DNA of 64,000 nucleotides from Rhizobium oryzihabitans (GTDB taxonomy: Bacteria; Pseudomonadota; Alphaproteobacteria; Rhizobiales; Rhizobiaceae), in NCBI RefSeq assembly GCF_010669145.1, contig NZ_CP048632.1:2624501-2688500 (forward strand), written 5' to 3'. The position numbers and the translations under genes were made by a program. The notes beneath the pieces were generated by a model. It saw only the letters and a list, made by a program, of their open reading frames with translations. It made no database searches and was not told the DNA's origin. Below, piece after piece: positions 35,302 to 44,085 of the stretch (within the stretch, counting starts at the first letter, position 1; the number at the start of each line of letters is the position of its first letter).

Positions 35302-35913
35302 ATGACCATTGCGGAGCCGTCAGCGCCTGTAGCAGAGATCGAGCAGAGCCGCGTCAAGCGCCTGAAAGCGGCAACGCGCGGCGCACATGGCGGTCTCGAT
35401 GCCTTCATCATGGCAGCGAAGCCGTTCGAGAGCCGGGAGAACTTCGGCAAATTCGTGGAAACGCAGTATCTTTTCCATCGCGATCTCGATGTCTTCTTCG
35501 CCAATGCGACGCTTGACGGCCTGCTTCCCGATCTCAAAGGCCGCCGCCGTCTGGCGATGATCGAGCAGGACCTTGCCGATCTCGGCCACGCAATTCCCGA
35601 AACCGTGGCACCACGCTTTACCAGCGAGACGCCGTTCGATCTGCCGGAGGCCATGGGCTGGCTTTACGTGGTCGAAGGCTCCAATCTCGGCGCGGCTTTC
35701 CTTCTGAAAGATGCAGCCAAGCTTGGCCTCACCGAAGAATTCGGCGCGCGCCATCTGGCCGGCGCTCCGGAAGGACGTGGCCTGCACTGGCGCACTTTCA
35801 CCGCCGCGCTTGATGAAATTGCGCTGACGGTTGAAGAGGAAGAGCGGGTTGTCGCGGGCGCCGAGGCTGCCTTCCGGGCCGTGCATGCTTATGCGCAGCA
35901 GCGCCTCGTCTGA
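35302..35913 (+). CDS. Biliverdin-producing heme oxygenase-like protein
   Basis: The ATG at 35302 is chosen because the 21 upstream in-frame residues do not resemble the family; AAAGGGA lies before it. The 203-residue product matches bacterial heme oxygenases of the BphO/PigA group: an N-terminal RVKRLKAATRGAHGGLDAF helix with proximal His29 and the distal-helix signature GWLYVVEGSNLGAAFLL, where two glycines line the heme pocket. It would open heme to biliverdin, CO and iron with reduced electron donors. No heme-uptake or phytochrome gene adjoins it, so its role (iron supply or bilin for a photoreceptor) is undecided. It is monocistronic as far as can be seen. Confidence 0.8.
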   Translation: MTIAEPSAPVAEIEQSRVKRLKAATRGAHGGLDAFIMAAKPFESRENFGKFVETQYLFHRDLDVFFANATLDGLLPDLKGRRRLAMIEQDLADLGHAIPETVAPRFTSETPFDLPEAMGWLYVVEGSNLGAAFLLKDAAKLGLTEEFGARHLAGAPEGRGLHWRTFTAALDEIALTVEEEERVVAGAEAAFRAVHAYAQQRLV

Positions 35914-36005
35914 GATTTCGGCATAGCTTTGCGATTGTTGTCCTCATCGCGCAGACGTGCCCCGTTGCGCGGGTGTGTTCGATTGAGTCATAAAGTCCCT
36001 GCGGC

Positions 36006-36117
36006 GTCACCCCGGACTTGATCCGGGGTCCAGTGCGATCAAGTCCTTGATCGCGAAAGACTCCTCTCACGGCGCAGACGCGCCGTGGCTGGATGCCGGA
36101 TCAAGTCCGGCATGACG
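36006..36117. repeat. Palindromic extragenic repeat, family 1, copy 1
   Basis: Four palindromes in a fixed order make up this ~112-base element: CCCCGGACTTGATCCGGGG, GCGATCAAGTCCTTGATCGC, CACGGCGCAGACGCGCCGTG and GCCGGATCAAGTCCGGC, bounded by GTCAC and GACGG. Nearly identical copies occur at 40672-40784 and, inverted, at 48574-48684. It resembles the RIME-type intergenic repeats reported in Rhizobiaceae; exact identity is unconfirmed. Confidence 0.85.
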
Positions 36118-36224
36118 GAGGTGAGCATTTCGGATGCCGTGCCACGCTCTGCGACCGTTTAGAGGGTCTCCCATTTCCCGCACATTATGTTCGGTATTTG
36201 CTGAATAAACAGGCAAATATTTTT

Positions 36225-36296
36225 ACCAAATGATAAAAATTTTATCTTTTGGTCAAGGCTTGATGCGCCTCAAAATTTTATCCATTTGATAAAATT
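36225..36296. promoter_or_regulatory. Tandem inverted repeats upstream of rutA (candidate operators)
   Basis: Two AT-rich dyads lie 80-150 bases before rutA: ACCAAATGATAAAA (36225-36238) with TTTTATCTTTTGGT (36240-36253), matching at 13 of 14 positions, and AATTTTATC (36274-36282) with GATAAAATT (36288-36296). A further half-site TTTTATTTGGTC follows at 36299-36310. The shared GATAAAA core suggests cooperative binding by one regulator of the rut operon, RutR or another. Together with the palindromic repeat, these account for the 462-base gap after the heme oxygenase gene; I see no gene in it. Confidence 0.5.
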
Positions 36297-36375
36297 ATTT
36301 TATTTGGTCTGGCACAGAACCTGCTACTCTTTTGTCAAGTCAGGAGACACCTGACGCTAAAAAGGGAACAGCAAA

Positions 36376-37467
36376 ATGGAAGTTGGTGTTTTTATCCCGA
36401 TCGGGAACAATGGGTGGCTTCTTTCCGAAAACGCGCCGCAATACAAACCGAGCTTCGACCTGAACAAGGCGATCACGCTCAAGGCGGAGCAATATGGTTT
36501 CGACTTCGCGCTGTCGATGATCAAGCTGCGCGGTTTTGGCGGCAAGACCGAGTTCTGGGACTATAATCTGGAATCCTTCACGCTGATGGCGGGCCTTGCC
36601 GCCGTCACCTCCAAGATCAAGCTGTTCGGCACGGCCGCAACGCTGGTCATGCCGCCGGCCATTGTTGCCCGCATGGCGACGACCATCGATTCCATTTCCG
36701 GCGGCCGTTTCGGCATCAACCTGATTACCGGCTGGCAGCGTCCGGAATATAGCCAGATGGGGCTTTGGCCGGGTGACGATTATTTCGGCGACCGCTACGA
36801 ATATCTCGGCGAATATACTTCCATCTTGAAAGAGCTGCTGACAGACGGACAATCGGACTACAAGGGCAAGTTCTTCCAGATGGACGATTGCCGCATGAAG
36901 CCGGTGCCTCAGGGCGACGTCAAACTCATTTGCGCCGGTTCCTCCAATTCCGGCATGGCGTTTTCGGCCAAGTTCGCTGACTACAGCTTCTGCTTCGGCG
37001 TCGGCGTTAATACGCCGAAAGCTTTCGCCCCCACCAATGAGCGGCTGCTGGCGGCAACGGAAAAGACCGGCCGCGAGGTTAAATCCGTCGTGTTGACGAT
37101 GGTGCTTGCCGAGGAAAAATCCGAGGATGCCTGGGCGAAATGGGAGCACTACAAGGCGGGTGCGGATGAGGATGCGATCAAGTGGCTCGGTCTGCAAAGC
37201 GCTGTCGATACCAAATCCGGCTCCGACACCAATGTCCGGCACATGTCCAATCCCGTCTCGGCGGTCAACATCAACATGGGAACGCTGATCGGCTCCTATG
37301 AGGAAGTGGCGGCCATGCTGGACGAAATGAGCGAAGTGCCGGGAACGGGCGGCGTCATGCTGACCTTCGACGACTTCCTCGAAGGCGTCGAGAAATTCGG
37401 CAAATATGTGCAGCCGCTGATGAAGAGCCGCGCGCATGTTCAGGCTGCACTGGAGGCTGCGGAATGA
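36376..37467 (+). CDS. rutA: Pyrimidine oxygenase RutA
   Basis: This 363-residue flavin-dependent monooxygenase belongs to the bacterial luciferase-like family and matches RutA over its length: [23 protein letters not shown] at the N-terminus, [13 protein letters not shown], the FMN-site region [19 protein letters not shown] and a C-terminal [12 protein letters not shown]. With FMNH2 from RutF and O2 it opens uracil between N3 and C4 to give peroxyureidoacrylate/ureidoacrylate. It is the first gene of rutABCDEF and overlaps rutB by four bases. The long AT-rich leader carries paired inverted repeats. Confidence 0.93.
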   Translation: MEVGVFIPIGNNGWLLSENAPQYKPSFDLNKAITLKAEQYGFDFALSMIKLRGFGGKTEFWDYNLESFTLMAGLAAVTSKIKLFGTAATLVMPPAIVARMATTIDSISGGRFGINLITGWQRPEYSQMGLWPGDDYFGDRYEYLGEYTSILKELLTDGQSDYKGKFFQMDDCRMKPVPQGDVKLICAGSSNSGMAFSAKFADYSFCFGVGVNTPKAFAPTNERLLAATEKTGREVKSVVLTMVLAEEKSEDAWAKWEHYKAGADEDAIKWLGLQSAVDTKSGSDTNVRHMSNPVSAVNINMGTLIGSYEEVAAMLDEMSEVPGTGGVMLTFDDFLEGVEKFGKYVQPLMKSRAHVQAALEAAE

Positions 37468-38204
37468 GTGAAGCCGTCGTGGCGGGTTACAAGGGGCCGG
37501 AAAGCCGTTCGGAAAGCGTGACGCTTCCCGCCCGGCCGGAGCCGATCACCCTGAAACCCAGCGAGACCGCCGTTGTCGTGGTCGACATGCAGAACGCCTA
37601 TTCGACCGAGGGCGGTTATGTCGATCTGGCCGGTTTCGATATTTCCGGGGCCAAGGGCACCATCGCCAACATCAAGAAGACGCTGGATGCGGCACGGGCG
37701 GCGGGCGTTCAGGTCATTTATTTCCAGAATGGCTGGGACAAGGACTATGTCGAGGCGGGCGGGCCGGGTTCGCCCAACTGGCACAAGTCCAATGCGCTGA
37801 AGACGATGCGCAAGAGGCCGGAGCTGCAGGGCCAGCTCTTGGCAAAGGGCACGTGGGACTATGCAATCGTCGACGAGCTGCAGCCGCAGCCCGGCGATAT
37901 TCTGGTGCCGAAGACGCGTTATAGCGGTTTCTTCAATACCAATATGGACAGCGTGCTGCGCGCCCGTGGCATCCGCAATCTGGTCTTCGTCGGTATCGCC
38001 ACCAATGTCTGCGTGGAAAGCTCGCTGCGCGACGCCTTCCATCTCGAATATTTCGGGGTGATGCTGGAGGATGCCACACATCATCTCGGGCCGGACTATA
38101 TCCAGCAGGCGACGGTCTACAATGTCGAGAAATTTTTCGGCTGGGTCGCCACCGTCAATGATTTCTGCGGCGTCATTTCGCAGGCCGCACCCGTCAGCGC
38201 TTGA
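37464..38204 (+). CDS. rutB: Ureidoacrylate amidohydrolase RutB
   Basis: This 246-residue isochorismatase-family hydrolase begins in an ATGA overlap with rutA. The catalytic triad is visible: Asp in [10 protein letters not shown], Lys in [10 protein letters not shown] and nucleophile Cys in [15 protein letters not shown]. It hydrolyses ureidoacrylate to carbamate and aminoacrylate, releasing ammonia in the process. The C-terminal [14 protein letters not shown] segment is typical of RutB. Confidence 0.92.
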   Translation: MSEAVVAGYKGPESRSESVTLPARPEPITLKPSETAVVVVDMQNAYSTEGGYVDLAGFDISGAKGTIANIKKTLDAARAAGVQVIYFQNGWDKDYVEAGGPGSPNWHKSNALKTMRKRPELQGQLLAKGTWDYAIVDELQPQPGDILVPKTRYSGFFNTNMDSVLRARGIRNLVFVGIATNVCVESSLRDAFHLEYFGVMLEDATHHLGPDYIQQATVYNVEKFFGWVATVNDFCGVISQAAPVSA

Positions 38205-38229
38205 TATCCAACCACAAGAGGAGAACGAA

Positions 38230-38616
38230 ATGCCGAAGAAGATTGTCGTGCCCGCCGGCACCAGCAAACCCATCGCTCCCTTTTCACCGGGAACCCTTGC
38301 CGATGGCGTGGTTTACGTTTCCGGCACGCTGCCTTTCGACAAGGACAATAATGTCGTGCATGTGGGCGATGCGAGCGCGCAGACCCGCCATGTTCTGGAG
38401 ACCATCAAGTCCGTCATCGAAACCGCCGGCGGCACGATGGAGGACGTGACGATGAACCATATCTTCATCACCGACTGGGCCAACTACCAGGCCGTCAACA
38501 CGGTCTATGCCGAATATTTCCCCGGCGACAAGCCGGCGCGTTATTGCATCCAGTGCGGCCTCGTGAAGCCCGACGCGCTGGTGGAAATCGCCACCGTCGC
38601 CCATATCGGCAAATAG
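38230..38616 (+). CDS. rutC: Aminoacrylate peracid reductase/deaminase RutC (RidA family)
   Basis: The ATG at 38230 follows GAGGAGAA; the open frame extends far upstream inside rutB, but that is not coding. The 128-residue product is a RidA/YjgF trimer-forming protein with [28 protein letters not shown] and the active-site Arg in [12 protein letters not shown]. RutC promotes conversion of aminoacrylate toward malonic semialdehyde. It is 25 bases after rutB and 13 before rutD. Confidence 0.92.
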   Translation: MPKKIVVPAGTSKPIAPFSPGTLADGVVYVSGTLPFDKDNNVVHVGDASAQTRHVLETIKSVIETAGGTMEDVTMNHIFITDWANYQAVNTVYAEYFPGDKPARYCIQCGLVKPDALVEIATVAHIGK

Positions 38617-38629
38617 GGCGAAACGGCAG

Positions 38630-39421
38630 ATGATGCATTTCGAGGTTCATGGCCGGACTGATCCTGAGGCACCCACAATCCTGCTGTCATCGGGACTGGG
38701 CGGATCGGGCTCGTATTGGGCACCGCAGATCGAAGCCCTTTCCGATCATTTCCGGATCGTCACTTACGACCATCGCGGAACCGGCAGGACTGGCGGCGAG
38801 GTGCCGCTGGAGGGCGGCATATCGGCGATGGCGGATGATGTGCTGGAAATCGCTTCGGCGCTTAACCTCGAGAAATTCCACTTCATGGGTCATGCGCTTG
38901 GCGGTCTGATCGGCCTCGATATCGCGCTGCGCCAGCCCGGCCTTATCGACAGGCTCGTTCTTATCAATGCCTGGAGCAAGGCGGATCCGCATTCCGGGCG
39001 CTGCTTCGATGTGCGGATCGAGCTTCTGGAGAAATCCGGTGTCGAGGCTTTCGTGAAAGCCCAACCGCTGTTTCTTTATCCGGCCGCCTGGATGTCGGAC
39101 CATCAGGAGCGGCTGGCGCGGGACGATGCCCATGGCGTCGCGCATTTTCAGGGCAAGGCGAATGTGCTTCGGCGCATCGCGGCGCTGAGGGGCTTCGATG
39201 TGGATACCCGCCTCGGCGAGATCGGCAATCCGGTTCTGGTGGTGGGCACGAAAGACGATCTTCTGGTGCCCTACACCCGCTCCCTGCGTCTCGTTGAGGG
39301 TTTGCCGCATGGCGAACTCTGCCTTCTCGATTTCGGGGCGCATGCGGTCAATATTACCGAAGCTGACCTTTTCAACGCTCGGCTTTTGCAGTTTCTGCTA
39401 CCGGCAACACGAACATTCTGA
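38630..39421 (+). CDS. rutD: RutD, alpha/beta-hydrolase-fold protein of the Rut pathway
   Basis: This 263-residue protein matches Rut[83 protein letters not shown] and a late [10 protein letters not shown]. The nucleophile elbow reads GHALG, with Ala instead of Ser; the E. coli protein, as I recall, shares this, so it is a family trait and not damage. RutD is thought to speed aminoacrylate or carbamate breakdown; the step also happens spontaneously. It sits between rutC and rutE in a tight operon. Confidence 0.9.
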   Translation: MMHFEVHGRTDPEAPTILLSSGLGGSGSYWAPQIEALSDHFRIVTYDHRGTGRTGGEVPLEGGISAMADDVLEIASALNLEKFHFMGHALGGLIGLDIALRQPGLIDRLVLINAWSKADPHSGRCFDVRIELLEKSGVEAFVKAQPLFLYPAAWMSDHQERLARDDAHGVAHFQGKANVLRRIAALRGFDVDTRLGEIGNPVLVVGTKDDLLVPYTRSLRLVEGLPHGELCLLDFGAHAVNITEADLFNARLLQFLLPATRTF

Positions 39422-39437
39422 CGGGATTTTTAGGACA

Positions 39438-40028
39438 ATGACCACAGCACTCGACGACAAGGCACTTGCAGCACTTTTCACCGCGGCGCGCACCCATAAT
39501 GGCTGGGCTGACAGGCCGGTCGGCGACGAGACGCTGAGAGAGCTTTACGATCTGACGAAGATGGGTCCGACCTCGGCCAATTGCTCGCCGGGGCGTTTCG
39601 TGTTCGTGCGCAGCCAGGAAGCGAAAGAAAAACTGCGGCCGGCGCTTTCTTCGGGCAATCTCGAAAAGACCATGGCAGCACCCGTCACCGTGATCGCCGC
39701 CATCGACCGCGAATTTTACGAGAAACTGCCGATGCTGTTTCCGCATGCCGATGCCCGTTCGTGGTTCACCTCCAGCCCTGATGTGGCCGAGGAAACGGCC
39801 TTCCGCAATGCCACGTTGCAGGCGGGTTATCTCATCCTAGCAGCCCGGTCGTTGGGACTGGATACCGGGGCAATGTCCGGTTTCGACAAAGGCAAGGTGG
39901 ATACGGCGTTTTTCGCAGGCACGACGTGGAAGTCCAATTTCCTGATCAATCTCGGCTATGGCGATCCGTCGAAACTCTTCGGTCGCCTGCCGCGCCTTGG
40001 CTTTGAAGAGGCCTGTGTCCTGGCTTGA
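39438..40028 (+). CDS. rutE: Malonic semialdehyde reductase RutE (nitroreductase family)
   Basis: The ATG at 39438 follows TTTAGGAC and starts the RutE homology; the frame opens earlier within rutD. The 196-residue flavoprotein belongs to the HadB/RutE branch of nitroreductases: [44 protein letters not shown] and [22 protein letters not shown]. It reduces malonic semialdehyde to 3-hydroxypropionate with NAD(P)H, removing a toxic aldehyde. Confidence 0.92.
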   Translation: MTTALDDKALAALFTAARTHNGWADRPVGDETLRELYDLTKMGPTSANCSPGRFVFVRSQEAKEKLRPALSSGNLEKTMAAPVTVIAAIDREFYEKLPMLFPHADARSWFTSSPDVAEETAFRNATLQAGYLILAARSLGLDTGAMSGFDKGKVDTAFFAGTTWKSNFLINLGYGDPSKLFGRLPRLGFEEACVLA

Positions 40029-40054
40029 GGGCCTGTTAAGGAAGGATAGTTTAG

Positions 40055-40579
40055 ATGCAGATGATGTCTCTTGAAAAGGAAGCGGATATGGAGACGAAGA
40101 CTGCACAGCAGCGCAGCCTCGAATACAGAAACGCCATGGCGCGGCTCGGTGCGGCGGTCAATATCGTCACCACGGATGGTGCGGCAGGCCGGGCGGGCTT
40201 TGCCGCGACGGCGGTTTGCAGCGTTTCCGACAATCCGCCCACGCTTCTCGTCTGCCTCAACCGCAATGCCTCCGCGTACAAGGTGGTGAAGGCTAACGGC
40301 GTCATCTGCATCAATACGCTTGCTTCAAAACACGAGGTGCTGAGCACCCTCTTCGGCGGCAAGACGCCGGCGGAAGAGCGTTTCGCCGCCGGGAGTTGGG
40401 GTGTGCTTGAAACCGGTGCCCCGGTTCTGGAGGACGCGCTCGTTTCCTTCGATTGCCGCATCCGCGAGGCGCATGACGGCGGTACGCATGATATTCTGAT
40501 CTGCGAGGTTGTGGATATGAAGATCAATGAAGGTGATGAGGCGCTGATGTATTTCAACCGGCGTTACCGGGTGCTTTGA
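40055..40579 (+). CDS. rutF: FMN reductase RutF
   Basis: This 174-residue flavin reductase supplies FMNH2 to RutA. Family features are [57 protein letters not shown] and [19 protein letters not shown] lies 8 bases before the ATG at 40055; an internal ATG at 40088, also with a ribosome-binding-site-like AAGGAA, would give 163 residues, close to the E. coli length, so the start is open. It is a paralogue of GraD in this window. The operon ends here: no rutG permease gene follows, and a palindromic repeat and hairpin lie downstream. Confidence 0.9.
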   Translation: MQMMSLEKEADMETKTAQQRSLEYRNAMARLGAAVNIVTTDGAAGRAGFAATAVCSVSDNPPTLLVCLNRNASAYKVVKANGVICINTLASKHEVLSTLFGGKTPAEERFAAGSWGVLETGAPVLEDALVSFDCRIREAHDGGTHDILICEVVDMKINEGDEALMYFNRRYRVL

Positions 40580-40671
40580 GCGCGGTCTTTTGAAAGTTGG
40601 AAGTGGCGGCAGTCTATCGACAAAGTCCCGTGGAACGGTTCTGTTTGGCGCGGCCATAGCATCCGCACACC

Positions 40672-40784
40672 GTCACCCCGGACTTGATCCGGGGTCCAGC
40701 GCGATCAAGTCCTTGATCGCGTAAGACTCTTTTCACGGCGCAGACGCGCCGTGGCTGGATGCCGGATCAAGTCCGGCATGACGG
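40672..40784. repeat. Palindromic extragenic repeat, family 1, copy 2
   Basis: This is a near-exact direct copy of the four-palindrome element at 36006-36117, in the same orientation. It differs at a few positions, for instance CAGCGCGATC for CAGTGCGATC. It occupies the gap between the convergent rutF and pntB genes. Confidence 0.85.
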
Positions 40785-40817
40785 ACGAAACGTATCGTCG
40801 TTTCTCAGAAATTCGAA

Positions 40818-40843
40818 GGCGTTTCCGGCCTCCCGGAAACGCC
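40818..40843. terminator. Terminator hairpin after pntB / rutF
   Basis: A perfect 11-bp stem (GGCGTTTCCGG / CCGGAAACGCC) with a four-base loop ends nine bases before the pntB stop. It is followed by CTTTTC on the plus strand and by a TTCGAATTT stretch on the minus strand, so it may work in both directions. Confidence 0.7.
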
Positions 40844-40851
40844 CTTTTCAT

Positions 40852-42297
40852 TTACTTGATCAGCGGCAGAAGGTCGTTGATCGACTTCTTGGCGTCGCCG
40901 TAGAACATGCGGGTATTGTCCTTGTAGAACAGCGGGTTCTCGATACCGGAATAACCCGTGCCCTGGCCACGCTTGGAGACGATGACCAGTTTGGACTTCC
41001 ACACTTCCAGAACCGGCATGCCGGCAATCGGCGAGTTCGGATCGTCCTGGGCCGCCGGATTGACGATATCGTTGGAGCCGATGACGATGACGACGTCGGT
41101 ATTGGGGAAGTCGTCGTTGATCTCGTCCATTTCCAGCACGATGTCGTAGGGCACCTTGGCTTCAGCCAGCAGCACGTTCATGTGGCCGGGAAGACGGCCT
41201 GCCACCGGGTGGATGGCGAAGCGCACGGTCTTGCCGTCGGCGCGCAGCTTGCGGGTCAGTTCGGAGACCGCCGCCTGCGCCTGCGCCACCGCCATGCCGT
41301 AGCCGGGAACGATGATGACGCTGTCGGCGTCATTCAGCGCTGCGGCAACGCCTTCTGCGTCGATCGCCACTTGCTCGCCCTCGATTTCCATCGCCGGACC
41401 CGTCGTGCCGCCGAAGCCGCCGAGGATGACCGAGATGAAGGAGCGGTTCATGGCCTTGCACATGATGTAGGAGAGGATCGCACCCGAGGAGCCGACCAGC
41501 GCGCCTGTCACGATCAGCAGATCGTTGCCGAGCGTGAAGCCGATGGCGGCGGCGGCCCAGCCGGAATAGCTGTTCAGCATCGAAACGACGACAGGCATGT
41601 CGGCGCCGCCGATACCCATGATCAGGTGATAACCGATGAAGAAAGCGGCCAGTGTCATCAGCACCAGCGTCCAAGCGCCCGCGCCGTTGCAATACATGAT
41701 GAGCAGCACGAGCGACAGGATTGCAGCGCCGGCATTGAGCAGATGTCCGCCGGGCAGCTTCTTCGCCTTGCCGTCCACCTTGCCGGCAAGCTTGCCGAAG
41801 GCGACGACGGAGCCGGTGAAGGTGACCGCGCCGATGAAGACGCCGAGGAAGACCTCGACCTTCATGATCGCCAGTTCAACTGGCGTCTTGTGGGCGAGGA
41901 TGGCGGAAAAGCCGGTCAGCAACGAACGCGCGGTCTCATCGAGCGAGGCGACATGCGCTTCCTCGATATGGGCGTTGAAGCCGATGAAGACGGCGGCGAG
42001 GCCGACGAAGGAGTGAAGGGCTGCAACAAGCTGCGGCATTTCGGTCATCTGCACGCGGCTTGCGACGAAATAACCGAGAACGGAGCCGCCCGCCAGCATC
42101 AGCAGCACAACGAGCCACTGCCCGACGCCCTTGCTGATTTCAGGGCCGAAGACGGTGGCGACAATGGCGAGGCCCATGCCTGTTATGCCGTACCAGACGG
42201 CGCGTTTTGCGCTTTCCTGTCCGGAAAGGCCGCCAAGAGAAAGGATGAAAAGAACGGCTGCGGCAACATAGGCCGCGGAAACGATACCAATGGTCAT
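40852..42297 (-). CDS. pntB: NAD(P) transhydrogenase subunit beta PntB
   Basis: This 481-residue protein has the PntB layout: an N-terminal membrane domain with about nine helices (to ~275, including [53 protein letters not shown]), then the cytosolic NADP(H)-binding domain III with the [15 protein letters not shown] fingerprint, [21 protein letters not shown] and [15 protein letters not shown]. The complex uses the proton gradient to reduce NADP+ with NADH. It lies 19 bases downstream of the pntA C-terminal segment on the same strand. Confidence 0.93.
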   Translation of the reverse strand: MTIGIVSAAYVAAAVLFILSLGGLSGQESAKRAVWYGITGMGLAIVATVFGPEISKGVGQWLVVLLMLAGGSVLGYFVASRVQMTEMPQLVAALHSFVGLAAVFIGFNAHIEEAHVASLDETARSLLTGFSAILAHKTPVELAIMKVEVFLGVFIGAVTFTGSVVAFGKLAGKVDGKAKKLPGGHLLNAGAAILSLVLLIMYCNGAGAWTLVLMTLAAFFIGYHLIMGIGGADMPVVVSMLNSYSGWAAAAIGFTLGNDLLIVTGALVGSSGAILSYIMCKAMNRSFISVILGGFGGTTGPAMEIEGEQVAIDAEGVAAALNDADSVIIVPGYGMAVAQAQAAVSELTRKLRADGKTVRFAIHPVAGRLPGHMNVLLAEAKVPYDIVLEMDEINDDFPNTDVVIVIGSNDIVNPAAQDDPNSPIAGMPVLEVWKSKLVIVSKRGQGTGYSGIENPLFYKDNTRMFYGDAKKSINDLLPLIK

Positions 42298-42316
42298 AAA
42301 CTGTCCCCTACACGGC

Positions 42317-43890
42317 TCAGGACTTCTGGAACATGGCGAGCATGCGCCGTGTCACGAGGAAACCGCCGACGATGTTGATCGTCGCGATCAGGACGGAAAG
42401 CGAGGCGAGGATCACCACCAGCCAGTTGCCGGAACCGATCTGCAGCAGCGCGCCGATGATGACGATGCCGGAAATCGCGTTCGTCACCGCCATCAGCGGT
42501 GTATGCAGCGAGTGGCTGACATTCCAGATGACCTGGAAGCCGACAAAGCAGGCGAGCACGAAGACGATGAAATGGCTCATGAAACTTGCCGGCGCATAAA
42601 GGCCGACGAGAAGCAGGACCGCCGTGCCGGCGACGAGCAGACCGACCTGGCTTTTCGTCTGGGCTTTGAACTCGGCGCGTTCCTTGGCGTGCTTTTCCTC
42701 CGGCGTCAGCTCCTTAGCTTTTTCCTTTGGTTTCTGCGCGGCAATGGCCTGGATCTTCGGCGGCGGCGGGGATAAGTAATTTCACCCTGATAGGTGACCG
42801 TCGCGCCACGGATGACATCGTCTTCCATGTTGTGAACGGGCTTGCCGTCCTTGGCGGGCGTCAGATCGGTCATCATGTGACGGATGTTGGTGGAATAGAG
42901 CGTCGAGGCCTGTGTGGCCATGCGGCTCGGGAAGTCCGTGTAGCCGATGACGATGACGCCATTGTCGGAAACGACGCGCTGGTCGGGAACCGTGAGATCG
43001 CAATTGCCGCCGCGCTCGGCGGCGAGGTCGATGATAACCGAACCCGGCTTCATCATCGCCACCATGTCGGCGAGCCACAGTTTCGGGGCGTCGCGGCCCG
43101 GGATCAGCGCCGTGGTGATGACGATATCGATCTGCGGTGCAAGCTCGCGGAATTTTTCGAGCTGCTTCTCGCGGAATTCCGGCGAGGAGGGAGCGGCGTA
43201 ACCGCCGGTGGCGGCGCCGTCCTGCTGTTGGTCGGCGAAATCGAGATAGACGAATTCAGCGCCCATGGATTCGATCTGTTCGGCCACTTCCGGGCGAACG
43301 TCGAAGGCATAGGTGATGGCGCCGAGCGAGGTGGCCGTGCCGATGGCGGCGAGACCGGCAACACCTGCGCCGATGACCAGCACCTTGGCGGGCGGCACCT
43401 TGCCGGCGGCGGTGACCTGACCGGTGAAGAAGCGGCCGAAATTATTGCCGGCCTCGATGACCGCGCGATAACCGGCGATATTGGCCATGGAGGACAGCGC
43501 GTCCATCTTCTGGGCGCGGGAAATGCGCGGCACCATGTCCATGGCGATGACATTTGCGCCCTTTTCCTTCGCCTGTTCCAGAAGGTCCTTGTTCTGGGCT
43601 GGGTAGAAGAACGAGATCAGCGTCTTGTCCGAAGACAGGCGATCAATCTCCGACGTTTCCGGCGGACGAACCTTGGCGATGATGTCGGAACCGGCGTAAA
43701 GCGCATCGGCGCTGTCGACGATTGTTACACCGGCGGCGCGATAGGCGTCGTCGGAAAATCCCGCCGCCTTGCCTGCTCCGGTTTCGAGGATGCAATCATA
43801 TCCGAGTTTCTGCAATGCCTGGGCGCTGTCGGGCGTCATACCGACGCGCGCTTCGCCCTCATATAATTCCTTAGGCGTCCCGATCTTCAA
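42317..43890 (-). pseudogene. pntA: NAD(P) transhydrogenase subunit alpha PntA, frameshifted
   Basis: The first ~370 codons encode the NAD-binding domain I ([56 protein letters not shown]). The frame then runs into [18 protein letters not shown] and stops at 42706. The minus-one frame resumes exactly there with [12 protein letters not shown], a charged linker and helices including [20 protein letters not shown] and [30 protein letters not shown], to a stop at 42317. That second frame has no ATG, GTG or TTG between its upstream stop and codon M at 42580, inside the membrane domain. One extra C in the run at 42768-42771 restores a 524-residue PntA, close to the E. coli single-chain length. Confidence 0.82.
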
Positions 43891-44030
43891 AATGGCTCTC
43901 CCTCTGCCTGAAAATACAGGGGGGTCATAACCTATTCAGGGGGGCTTTGTCTCCATATTGATTTTGTCTTGCCTGCGACGCAATGACAGCCCCTGCGACA
44001 GTTCGTTCGATATTGCGGTTCGCCGCGCAA

Positions 44031-44060
44031 TAAAAGAACCCGGCGCCTGCGCGCCGGGTT
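44031..44060 (-). terminator. Intrinsic terminator of the MFS gene
   Basis: A perfect 10-bp stem (AACCCGGCGC / GCGCCGGGTT) with a CTGC loop, followed on the minus strand by CTTTTATT, lies 26 bases past the stop of the minus-strand MFS gene. It is a strong intrinsic terminator. Confidence 0.85.
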
Positions 44061-44085
44061 CCGAAAATGTCCGTCAGGACGTGGC

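Noticed and set aside
38630..39421. rutD inactivated by Ser to Ala at the nucleophile elbow
   Set aside because: GHALG is, as I recall, the normal motif of RutD proteins including that of E. coli, so it is not damage.
40759..42378. Plus-strand open frame of 539 codons opposite pntB
   Set aside because: It begins inside a palindromic repeat and mirrors pntB; composition is not protein-like.
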